Below are positions 27,710 to 35,205 of a stretch of DNA of 53,770 nucleotides, one piece after another (position 1 is the first letter of the stretch; each line of letters opens with the position of its first letter). Source of the stretch: Gammaproteobacteria bacterium. Its GTDB lineage: Bacteria; Pseudomonadota; Gammaproteobacteria; Enterobacterales; Alteromonadaceae. Below the pieces are notes generated by a model. The model did not search any database and was not told the DNA's origin. It worked only from the letters and a program-made list of their open reading frames with translations. A program made the translations under genes and the position numbers. Location: contig JABXID010000195.1 in the NCBI GenBank assembly GCA_013373245.1, forward strand, positions 1 through 53,770, written 5' to 3'.

Positions 27710-28180
27710 ATGTTTAAGTTCATCGGGTTAATAATCAGTTTTGGTACATTGGCCGTTTTCATATTAAGTTATGGCCAATTTATGCCTCTTATTGACGGCT
27801 CTGCGGCACTGATCATGTTTGGCGTGTTTTTCGGTGGCGCTATCTTCGGATACGGCAATAACATATACAACTTTATAAAGCTCAGCCGAGCCGAGCGCAT
27901 AAAGGCGCTAGACTTATTCATAACGCTGGATTTCTATAATTATCTGTCCAAGCTTACTTATTACTCCGCTATCATTGCCTTATTGTTCTCGGCGGTCATC
28001 TTTTTAGCCAATAATCAACAAGCTGACAGTTTCGGTACAGCAATATCCCTCAGCCTGCTAACATGTTTGTACGGTATAATCATATCAGCTTTGATCATCC
28101 AGCCTCTCAAACACAGCGTGTTATACAAAAATATGAACGCTAACGAAGGCACTAGCGCGCCAAAAACGAATAAAAAGTAG
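27710..28180 (+). CDS. Small MotA/ExbB-like membrane protein (first of tandem pair)
   Basis: The 156-residue protein has four predicted membrane helices, at about residues 3-20, 31-52, 85-103 and 112-132. The last helix region, TAISLSLLTCLYGIIISALI followed by IQPLKH, resembles TM4 of MotA/TolQ/ExbB proton-channel proteins (GlaiALltTLYGlilA...P). The large cytoplasmic loop of MotA is reduced to about 30 residues. I chose the ATG at 27710, which has GGAAAGAG at good spacing, over a TTG two codons upstream. No MotB/ExbD-like partner is adjacent. Function is unknown. Confidence 0.7.
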   Translation: MFKFIGLIISFGTLAVFILSYGQFMPLIDGSAALIMFGVFFGGAIFGYGNNIYNFIKLSRAERIKALDLFITLDFYNYLSKLTYYSAIIALLFSAVIFLANNQQADSFGTAISLSLLTCLYGIIISALIIQPLKHSVLYKNMNANEGTSAPKTNKK

Positions 28181-28198
28181 AATAAAAGGAGTTATGGG

Positions 28199-28744
28199 AT
28201 GAATCAGCTTATCGGTTTGTTGCTGACGATATTGACACTAGCACTTGCAGCCTTGCTGGTTGTACCTATCGAGCTGTTTTTCCACCCCTACGCTTTATTA
28301 CTAGTGATTGGCTGCGTTTTCGGTGTGATGTTTTTAAGTTATGGTTCTCACGCTTTTGCAATATTCAAATACGCGTCGCAACCGCTTAAAAATCAAAAAG
28401 AATACTTTTGGGTGATATCGTTTTTTGACAATTTATCCAACACCGCGATCCTGACTGGTGCTGTTGGCACTATCATGGCTCACACACTAACCTTGAATCA
28501 AATAGCCTCAGCTTCTGGCCTATTATCTATCAGTGGCCAAAATATCCTGCCAATCGTTTATGGTTACGCACTAGCGAAGCTGGTGTTTGAGCCTCTAAAG
28601 CAAAACGTATTGCGCAAGGCGATTGTTGCTAATGTGAATGAAAACATTCAAAAACAAATCGAACACAACAACTACATCGCAAAACGCTTAAATTTAGTTG
28701 CGATTTCTGTTTTTATCCTAAGCTGTTTATTACTGCTTGCATAA
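28199..28744 (+). CDS. Small MotA/ExbB-like membrane protein (second of tandem pair)
   Basis: The 181-residue protein has about five membrane helices. The stretch LLVIGCVFGVMFLSYGSHAF corresponds in position to the second helix of the preceding gene product. ILPIVYGYALAKLVFEPLKQNV corresponds to the MotA-like LYGxxxA...P helix. A fifth helix closes the protein. AAAGGAG precedes the ATG, and the 18-base spacing from the upstream gene indicates one operon. The two proteins look like distant paralogues and may form hetero-oligomers; this is inference. Confidence 0.7.
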   Translation: MNQLIGLLLTILTLALAALLVVPIELFFHPYALLLVIGCVFGVMFLSYGSHAFAIFKYASQPLKNQKEYFWVISFFDNLSNTAILTGAVGTIMAHTLTLNQIASASGLLSISGQNILPIVYGYALAKLVFEPLKQNVLRKAIVANVNENIQKQIEHNNYIAKRLNLVAISVFILSCLLLLA

Positions 28745-28769
28745 ATTTATGTACGTTGCTGTGCTAAAC

Positions 28770-29423
28770 TTAGGCTTGAATTAATCCAGTCCTGATTGCG
28801 AATCGAACCAAACCGGGTACATCTCGAATGTTTAGCCTATCCATAACATTGGCGCGATGAGCCTCAATCGTTTTGACACTTAAAAATAGTTTGTCCGCGA
28901 TGTCTTTGGTTGAATGCCCTTCGGCAATCATCTGTAAAATAGTACGCTGACGTGATGTTAAGATGTCTAATGCGTCAAGTTCTCCGCCTTCTGTGCTTTC
29001 CATTCGGGAGACAATAGTTTGGTCAATGTCTGGGCTAATATACATTCTTCCCGCTATTATCTCTTGTAATCCACCTTGCAATTCTTCAACAGCAACGTCT
29101 TTTAACATATATCCGTCGGCACCTACTTTAAGAGCTCTGATAACGTAAGGCTCGTTATTGTAGTGCGATAAAATCAGTACTTTAATTTCTGGATATTGAT
29201 TTTTAATTGCTTCCGTTGCCTCTAAACCATTCATTTCAGGCATAGACACATCCATCACAATCAAATCTGGCTGCGTGCGTTTAACAAAGTTAACCGCTTC
29301 CAGCCCATTGCTGGCTTGGTAAATCTGTTCGTTATCAATAAAAGGAAAGTGTTGAGTCAAGCTAACAAGCCCTTGGCGCAACAAGGTATGATCATCCACA
29401 AATAAAATACTGTATTTTTCCAT
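28770..29423 (-). CDS. NarL/FixJ-family response regulator
   Basis: The 217-residue regulator has a receiver domain (1-~120) with acidic pocket VDDH, phospho-acceptor Asp58 in IVMDVSMPEMNG, and the conserved Lys in GYMLKD. A LuxR-type helix-turn-helix covers about 150-215 (LTSRQRTILQMIAEGHSTKDIADKLFLSVKTIEAHRANVMDRL). It is the last gene of a three-gene signalling operon with the histidine kinase at 30253 and the membrane PAS protein at 29426; the gap to the latter is 2 bases. Its target genes are unknown. Confidence 0.95.
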   Translation of the reverse strand: MEKYSILFVDDHTLLRQGLVSLTQHFPFIDNEQIYQASNGLEAVNFVKRTQPDLIVMDVSMPEMNGLEATEAIKNQYPEIKVLILSHYNNEPYVIRALKVGADGYMLKDVAVEELQGGLQEIIAGRMYISPDIDQTIVSRMESTEGGELDALDILTSRQRTILQMIAEGHSTKDIADKLFLSVKTIEAHRANVMDRLNIRDVPGLVRFAIRTGLIQA

Positions 29424-29425
29424 AA

Positions 29426-30256
29426 TTATTTCTCCAACAACGCTTGCGCGTGTCTTAATCTTGACTCTAATTCTTTAATCACTCGGTGGAGCTGTTCTTG
29501 CTCATATTTTATAGAAGTGATATCTCGCATGCTCGACACAAGTCGTTGTGCTTTACCAGAAGCGTCACGCTCTATCACCATACCTCGCTCTGAAACCCAC
29601 TTCCATTCCGAATTTTCGTTTAAAACGCGATAATTCAATTCGTAATTGTCTCGACTGCCAGATATTAAAGACTCAAACTGCGCCACAAAAACATTACTGT
29701 CTTCTGGATGTATCTTGTCAATGAACTGTTTGCTCTGAAAATAAATATCGTCGGGTAAGCTAAAGTTAGCGTTCTTATTTAATCGCTCAACTTGCCCTGC
29801 CACCATGTCACAATCTAGTACTTCTTCTTCGGTCGCTAAGAACGCAATACTTAGAATTTGTTGCTGAACCTTAATACGTTCATAGAATGCTTTTCGTCGA
29901 CGATTTAACGCTGACTGATAATACAAATATAAACCAGAAAACATGATTAGCAGCATAACAAAACCTAAACTCGCCAAATCATAACCATGACGACCTTCAA
30001 CTGAACCTTTTGGGAAAAGGTGTTTATAATCATCTAGGAATATACTTTGCGCCCCCCCGCCTTCTGTATCAATCTTCACTAACTTATGCTCAATCACTTG
30101 CCATACTCCATTATCAGTTATGACATATTGCTCATGACTTTCATCGTACATCACCTGAAAAACTTTGGAAAAAACAGGCTCTTTTACTTTATCCTGCGCA
30201 AACGACGTAACAGAAACAAATACCAAACAAACTAAATAATAGAAAACTTTTTTCAT
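29426..30256 (-). CDS. Membrane PAS-domain protein without kinase domain
   Basis: The 276-residue protein starts with a signal peptide (MKKVFYYLVCLVFVSVTSFA), then a periplasmic part of about 70 residues. One membrane helix (around LASLGFVMLLIMFSGLYLYY), a cytoplasmic PAS domain of PAS_3 type (about 150-250, with YRVLNENSEWKWVSERGMVIERD), and a short coiled coil complete it. No phosphotransfer, ATPase or output domain is present. Its start overlaps the upstream kinase stop by 4 bases (ATGA) and the regulator follows at 2 bases, so it is translationally locked into the two-component system. I infer an accessory sensor that talks to the kinase. Confidence 0.85.
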   Translation of the reverse strand: MKKVFYYLVCLVFVSVTSFAQDKVKEPVFSKVFQVMYDESHEQYVITDNGVWQVIEHKLVKIDTEGGGAQSIFLDDYKHLFPKGSVEGRHGYDLASLGFVMLLIMFSGLYLYYQSALNRRRKAFYERIKVQQQILSIAFLATEEEVLDCDMVAGQVERLNKNANFSLPDDIYFQSKQFIDKIHPEDSNVFVAQFESLISGSRDNYELNYRVLNENSEWKWVSERGMVIERDASGKAQRLVSSMRDITSIKYEQEQLHRVIKELESRLRHAQALLEK

Positions 30257-32019
30257 GAATTTAACTCACTGTTCTCTCGCCTCAATTGTTCGATTGGCGC
30301 TTTTAAGCTAATTTGTGTACCTTGCTCTGGCGATGATTGAATATCTACCACGCCGTTTATTAAATAAGCACGCTCTTTGATACTCAACAAACCTAGACTT
30401 TGTCCTTTATTCGCACGACTGATTTTAGTATCAATATCAAAACCAATACCATCATCTGCAATGGAAAACACTAAATAATCATTTTCAATTTCACAGCGAA
30501 CATTAACGTGAGTGGCATGAGAATATTTATGAATGTTAGTAAATGCTTCTTGAGCAATTCGGAACACCGATATTTCTAATTTATCATTTAACCTTGGTAT
30601 ATCTGCACTTACTGCCGAACTGATATTCAATTTACTAAATTGTTTTTGACGATCAACAAGCCACCCCAGAGCCGCCGATAGTCCCATATCATCTAATATT
30701 GCGGGTCTAAGGTTTAACGATAAATTTCGTACTTTATCTATCATTTCCGACAAAACAGACAAAATCAATTTGTTATCCGGCTCAGGTAACTGCATTTGTA
30801 TCTTAAGCAGCGTTAATCCTTGGCCTATTTCATCATGTAACTCTTTCGCAAAATAACTTCTTTCTTCTTCCTGTTTCTCCAGCAAATTTAAAGACAATTG
30901 CTCCAGTTTTTGCGAAATTTCATTTTCCTTTGCTCGAAACGCCTTTTTTTCATGAATATCCTCAAACCATCCTTGTTGCACTTTCTTGCCATGAAAGTCA
31001 GAAACTATAACGTGGGCGTATACCGAGGTCACCTTACCGTCTTTATTAATCAAAACCGTTTCACCTTCCCAAGATTGCTTTTTTTGCAATTCGGCTGAAA
31101 TTGAGTCAAGCAATGGATGGGCGTAAAACGGGTACTTAATTTTATAAATAGGATGCTCACTAGATATATCAAAAAGCGACTTATACGCTTTATTAACAAA
31201 ATGGATATTCCCGTCCATGTCACTACAAAAATAAGCATGGCGCGCATTATCAAGCCCAGCCGCCAGCATTCCCCAATCCATCGACGCGTGTTGGTTTACC
31301 TTAACAATCAAAATAATGGTCGTGATCACAAATAGCAATTGTACCGCCGCTGACATCCACCATAACCAATGCAACTCTCGTCCCATTAATTCAAAGTAAC
31401 CCATCACCAAAATTAACACGGGTAATAACTCAAGTTCAGAAAATGTCGAAAGCTTGGGTTGAATCCATAAAATTGAGGTGGCTAACAGTAAGACGGTGCC
31501 AATAAAAGCAAATATCTTCGCCGCAACGTGCCCAGTAGTCAGGGGAGTTATATTCAAGTTACCGTATAATGAGTAACTAATTAAAAGATAAAAGATGGCC
31601 ACTATGCCACTCATTAACAAAAAGTCAGCGAGGCGCTTTGTTATAAAATCTTGATACAAGGAAAAAAAAATACCGCCTGATACAAAAAGCGTCAAAGCAC
31701 TAACCCAATACATTGGTAAGCTATCAGATGCAACTAGATAGATTAAGTTAGCAAATGCGTGCAAGCCAAAAATACTGGCGACTTGCCAACGGCGAAACTC
31801 TCCATATTGGTGCTCTTCGTTATTACTCTGTCGAACAAAATTCCAATACAGAACTGCTGCCATACAAACAACTGCAGCTATCAACTTAACGCCTGAGAAA
31901 TAACTACCGTCAATAGCTATTAAGTCAAAATAAATGACGCCGGTAAAACTCGTCAAAAGAGTAATAAACAGTGCGAATGCAATATATTGGGCGGACTTGC
32001 CAATCGACATCGTTTTCAA
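30253..32019 (-). CDS. Membrane sensor histidine kinase (HisKA_3 type)
   Basis: The 588-residue kinase has about seven membrane helices in residues 10-245, resembling a 7TM sensory module, then a PAS domain (about 255-370). A HisKA_3 dimerisation box, FAKELHDEIGQGLT, carries phospho-acceptor His395. A HATPase domain includes an N box (FRIAQEAFTNIHKYS) and G1 (IADDGIGFD). This kinase class pairs with NarL-type regulators, and one is encoded in the same operon. The ligand is unknown. Confidence 0.94.
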   Translation of the reverse strand: MKTMSIGKSAQYIAFALFITLLTSFTGVIYFDLIAIDGSYFSGVKLIAAVVCMAAVLYWNFVRQSNNEEHQYGEFRRWQVASIFGLHAFANLIYLVASDSLPMYWVSALTLFVSGGIFFSLYQDFITKRLADFLLMSGIVAIFYLLISYSLYGNLNITPLTTGHVAAKIFAFIGTVLLLATSILWIQPKLSTFSELELLPVLILVMGYFELMGRELHWLWWMSAAVQLLFVITTIILIVKVNQHASMDWGMLAAGLDNARHAYFCSDMDGNIHFVNKAYKSLFDISSEHPIYKIKYPFYAHPLLDSISAELQKKQSWEGETVLINKDGKVTSVYAHVIVSDFHGKKVQQGWFEDIHEKKAFRAKENEISQKLEQLSLNLLEKQEEERSYFAKELHDEIGQGLTLLKIQMQLPEPDNKLILSVLSEMIDKVRNLSLNLRPAILDDMGLSAALGWLVDRQKQFSKLNISSAVSADIPRLNDKLEISVFRIAQEAFTNIHKYSHATHVNVRCEIENDYLVFSIADDGIGFDIDTKISRANKGQSLGLLSIKERAYLINGVVDIQSSPEQGTQISLKAPIEQLRRENSELNS

Positions 32020-32028
32020 GAACTATCC

Positions 32029-32379
32029 TTATTGTTTAAACCGAATATAAGCGCGTAATACTTTAATCAAGTCATCTTTACCACAGGCGCACCGGGATTC
32101 CCAGTCTAATAACGATTCCTCTTCAGTTTCTTGTTGATCATCGTGCTCCAATAGATGGTTCGAAATAACTTCAACATCTTCACCATCGATTTCTACGGTC
32201 CATTCAGTATACGTTTTACTGCCTTGTGATGCTGATACCAACCAATCGACAAACTGCTGCAATATCAATAAGTCGCCGTCAAGTTCTGTGGAAATAAATC
32301 GAGAAATGGCGACAAATTCACCTTCTAAAACAACAGAATAACGGTTAGATTTTCGATCGAATATAAAGTCAACGTCCAA
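32029..32379 (-). CDS. yacL: YacL family protein (UPF0231)
   Basis: The roughly 116-residue acidic protein resembles E. coli YacL: YTEWTVEIDGEDVEVISNHLL corresponds to YTLWMDGEEVMVRANQL, and CGKDDLIKVLRAYIRF corresponds to the CGVEDFLQVVAAYRNF end. Function is unknown in the family. I prefer the TTG at 32379 (product begins MDVDFIFDRK, aligning with E. coli MDYEFLRD) because AGGTAGG precedes it. A GTG at 32412 is an alternative start. It lies 9 bases before the histidine kinase gene and may be co-transcribed with it. Confidence 0.8.
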   Translation of the reverse strand: MDVDFIFDRKSNRYSVVLEGEFVAISRFISTELDGDLLILQQFVDWLVSASQGSKTYTEWTVEIDGEDVEVISNHLLEHDDQQETEEESLLDWESRCACGKDDLIKVLRAYIRFKQ

Positions 32380-32457
32380 GAATACACCTACCTTTTTAAT
32401 ACCGAAGAGCACTTATTTTAGCTTATATCTCATCCTATTGCAGATCACCGAAAACTT

Positions 32458-32475
32458 TGTGAGATATATCTCACA
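32458..32475. promoter_or_regulatory. GacA/UvrY-type binding box upstream of CsrB-like RNA
   Basis: TGTGAGATATATCTCACA is a perfect 18-bp palindrome. It fits the GacA/UvrY box TGTRAG-N6-CTYACA and is close to the box described upstream of E. coli csrB. Its centre is roughly 120 bases before the estimated RNA start. CRP sites have N6 between TGTGA and TCACA; here the spacing is N8. Confidence 0.8.
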
Positions 32476-32589
32476 TTAACCTAAGAGCTGTCTGAATTAA
32501 TCGACACTAGAACGTTCAATAGCAACTCAAGTAATTGTTTTTATTAACGTTAATTGCAATTGAAATTAATTACATTATAGCGACTTAAA

Positions 32590-32980
32590 ACCGTACTGAT
32601 TATTACACCTTCGTATCGAGCAAAAGCGACGTATAGTTAACTACACAACGACGAGATTGCTAAATGAATTAGCAAACAAGGAATGGACACGCTGGACGCG
32701 AACAGGAAGATGTAGGAAAGCAGGAGCTTAATAAACGGAAATTGGATTAAGGGTCAAGGACGTAGGACTTTTAAGTCAAACTGGGAAATGGATGGAACGA
32801 CAGGATGTCATCAGGAAGAACAAGGACTACAGGACGTATTAAATGGATTTAGGAAGCATTTGGAGTGGATGTCTAGGACTGGACAGCTAGGAGCAAACAA
32901 GGGAATAACCATGCAATGGATGATTAGCTAGGAAGGCCGAATCAAATAAAAAAAGCAGCTGAGTTAAGCTGCTTTTTTTA
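32590..32980 (+). ncRNA. csrB: CsrB-like CsrA-titrating small RNA
   Basis: No protein fits this stretch. Between 32680 and 32933 the plus strand carries 27 GGA triplets, 14 of them AGGA, about one per 9 bases. That is the hallmark of CsrB/CsrC/RsmZ RNAs, whose GGA loops bind CsrA dimers. A 7-bp hairpin (TTGCTAA/TTAGCAA near 32,657-32,675) precedes the array and an intrinsic terminator ends it. A UvrY-type box lies upstream. The 5' end is an estimate from a weak promoter (TTGCAA, 16 bases, TATAGC near 32,554-32,581), giving about 390 nt, similar to E. coli CsrB. It would sequester CsrA downstream of BarA/UvrY signalling. Confidence 0.88.
32948..32980. terminator. Bidirectional terminator shared by CsrB-like RNA and ispG
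   Basis: AGCAGCT/AGCTGCT (32954-32960, 32967-32973) is extended by A and T runs on both flanks, so the hairpin has a T tract in either direction. It ends the small RNA on the plus strand and lies 6 bases after the ispG stop on the minus strand. Confidence 0.92.
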
Positions 32981-32985
32981 TACCA

Positions 32986-34089
32986 TCAATCCACGGTCAC
33001 AGAATCAATTTTATTGGCCAGATATTCACGAATTTCCGACTCTAATTCTTCGACGATATTATTGTTATCAATTCGTTTCTTTTGGCGAACGCCGTTTAAA
33101 TAAAAACCACTGCGTTTATTGGCGCCAGCCAAACCTAAATCAGATACCAACGCTTCGCCCGGACCGTTAACGACACAACCGATGACCGATACAGTTAACG
33201 GCTCTACAACGTCTTCTAGTCTCTCTTCAAGCGCGTTCATGGTATTAACAACATCAAACTCTTGTCGTGAACAACTTGGGCAAGCAATGAAATTTATGCC
33301 ACGTGAACGAATGCCGAGCGACTTCAAAATATCAAAACCAACTTTCACTTCTTCCACAGGATCGGCCGCCAAAGAGATTCGCAAGGTATCACCAATACCT
33401 TCCGCTAATAACATTCCTAAACCAACCGCCGACTTCACGGCACCTGAACGAAAACCTCCGGCTTCAGTAATTCCCAAATGCAGAGGTTGTTCAATTTTTT
33501 GAGCGAGCAAACGATATGCGCCAACCGCTAAATGAACATCAGACGCTTTAACGCTGACTTTAAAATTATGAAAATCATGACGTTGCAGGATCTCAACGTG
33601 GCGCATTGCCGACTCAACAAGCGCTTCTGGTGTCGGCTCGTGATATTTCTCTTGAATGTCTTTTTCTAACGAACCGCCATTGACGCCAATTCGAATTGGA
33701 ATATTTTTTTCTTTTGCCACATCAATCACCGCCTTGATGCGCTCTTCATTACCAATGTTGCCAGGGTTAATACGCAAACAATCCACCCCGTACTCGGCAA
33801 CTTTCAGCGCAATACGATAATCAAAATGAATATCAGCAACCAGCGGAATATCTACCTGCTGTTTTATTTCTTTAAAAGCTTCAGCCGCGTCCATAGTAGG
33901 TACAGACACACGCACTATATCAGCACCCGCAGCAGCAATCGCACGAATCTGAGCAACGGTTGCGTCAACATCTGTGGTTTTAGTGTTGGTCATCGACTGC
34001 ACGGCAATCGGAGCATCACCACCAACTGGAACATTACCAACCATGATTTGTTTTGAAACACGACGTTTTATAGGATTTTCTGCAAACAT
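32986..34089 (-). CDS. ispG: 4-hydroxy-3-methylbut-2-en-1-yl diphosphate synthase IspG
   Basis: IspG (GcpE) catalyses the penultimate step of the MEP isoprenoid pathway, using a [4Fe-4S] cluster. The 367-residue protein has the TIM-barrel N-terminal part ([21 protein letters not shown], with [12 protein letters not shown]-type sequence). The C-terminal cluster domain carries [13 protein letters not shown] and [13 protein letters not shown], which supply the three Cys ligands. In many relatives it is co-transcribed with pilW-rodZ, but here a terminator hairpin lies between rodZ and ispG. Confidence 0.97.
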   Translation of the reverse strand: MFAENPIKRRVSKQIMVGNVPVGGDAPIAVQSMTNTKTTDVDATVAQIRAIAAAGADIVRVSVPTMDAAEAFKEIKQQVDIPLVADIHFDYRIALKVAEYGVDCLRINPGNIGNEERIKAVIDVAKEKNIPIRIGVNGGSLEKDIQEKYHEPTPEALVESAMRHVEILQRHDFHNFKVSVKASDVHLAVGAYRLLAQKIEQPLHLGITEAGGFRSGAVKSAVGLGMLLAEGIGDTLRISLAADPVEEVKVGFDILKSLGIRSRGINFIACPSCSRQEFDVVNTMNALEERLEDVVEPLTVSVIGCVVNGPGEALVSDLGLAGANKRSGFYLNGVRQKKRIDNNNIVEELESEIREYLANKIDSVTVD

Positions 34090-34149
34090 GTTTGTATTCT
34101 TTTAGTGCTGGGTTACGTTATTAGCCACTTAATGCGGTAACAACAACCT

Positions 34150-34188
34150 CTGAAAAAACAAAGGCAGTATTATAACCAATACTGCCTT
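34150..34188 (-). terminator. Intrinsic terminator between rodZ and ispG
   Basis: AAGGCAGTATT/AATACTGCCTT is a perfect 11-bp stem (34161-34171, 34178-34188, loop of six). On the minus strand it is followed by TTTGTTTTTT, about 40 bases after the rodZ stop. Confidence 0.82.
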
Positions 34189-34227
34189 AGATTGTGTAAC
34201 GGCTTTTGCGATTACTGCTATTTTTAG

Positions 34228-35205
34228 TTAAAAAGCTTCCAGTTCAAAACGAGCCACTCTATTTTTAGGTAAATCAGAAGTGTCGTAACTTTTACCGTTT
34301 ACCCAAATAGATACGCCAACAGGATTCCCCAATAACACACTTAATGGGCCTTGAGCGTTCAACGTCATCAAATATCCAGAAGGTTTATTGCCCACGGCGA
34401 CGCGTTCACCGGCAACATCATAAACTTCGACCCAACATTCATTTTCAAACCGCATTTCGACTTTAATAAAACCATCTTCATCCGCTTCACCATTATCTGC
34501 CACCAAAGCTTTTTGCTCAGGTGTTAAAGACACTGGAACTGCGCTGGCATCGGCATTGGCAGTTGTTTCGTTATTAGCCGCTTGGGCTGTGGTCGACTCT
34601 GAGTTAGTGTTTTCAACACCTGTGCTATTTGTCGTCGCCTGTTCGCTCTCATCATTTTCCGCTGGTGTAGATATTTGCAGCGCTTGCTCCGTCTGACTGA
34701 CTTCAACTTGTGAGGTTGATGCAACCGGCGCGAAGTCTGACTTTTCACTGTCTTGAAACCACCATACAACTAGTGAAACAAGAACTACGGCAACCATAAA
34801 CCAAGAGAATAATAACAGACGCTTTTCAGTTGCTTTGCGGCGATTGCGACGAGAAAACGACTGCATTTTTTTAGGTGCTTCAGTCGAAGCAGCCAAGGTT
34901 TCCACTTCAGTTAAGACTAGTGATTCGTCGACGCCAACCTTTTTCGCATATGAACGAATATAACCTCGTATAAAGGTCTCCGGCAGATTTTTTGGAACCT
35001 TATCTAATTCAATTGCTTCAAGAACATTAAGAGGTACACGAATTTGCTCTGCTAAGTCTGCCAACTCGATTTTTAGCTTTTTACGTGCGTCTGATAGGAT
35101 TTTGCCCACGGGCATCGCGGTTACTTCGGGAGCGGCTTGTTCTACTACTTCTGAGTCTTGAGCTGGATTTAATTCTTGCTCACTGTCTTTTTGTTGCTCA
35201 CTCAT
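34228..35205 (-). CDS. rodZ: Cytoskeletal protein RodZ
   Basis: RodZ links MreB to the elongasome and maintains rod shape. The 325-residue bitopic protein has an acidic N-terminus and a cytoplasmic HTH (about 30-100, KLKIELADLAEQIRVPLNVLEAIE, FIRGYIRSYAK). A basic stretch precedes one membrane helix (LLLFSWFMVAVVLVSLVVWWF, about 130-150), and a Ser/Thr/Glu/Ala-rich periplasmic linker and the C-terminal DUF4115 beta domain (VEMRFENECWVEVYDVAGERV) follow. Its ATG overlaps the pilW stop by one base. Confidence 0.95.
   Translation of the reverse strand: MSEQQKDSEQELNPAQDSEVVEQAAPEVTAMPVGKILSDARKKLKIELADLAEQIRVPLNVLEAIELDKVPKNLPETFIRGYIRSYAKKVGVDESLVLTEVETLAASTEAPKKMQSFSRRNRRKATEKRLLLFSWFMVAVVLVSLVVWWFQDSEKSDFAPVASTSQVEVSQTEQALQISTPAENDESEQATTNSTGVENTNSESTTAQAANNETTANADASAVPVSLTPEQKALVADNGEADEDGFIKVEMRFENECWVEVYDVAGERVAVGNKPSGYLMTLNAQGPLSVLLGNPVGVSIWVNGKSYDTSDLPKNRVARFELEAF

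Noticed and set aside
32458-32475. Palindrome read as a CRP site
   Set aside because: TGTGA and TCACA are 8 bases apart instead of 6; the GacA/UvrY pattern fits exactly.
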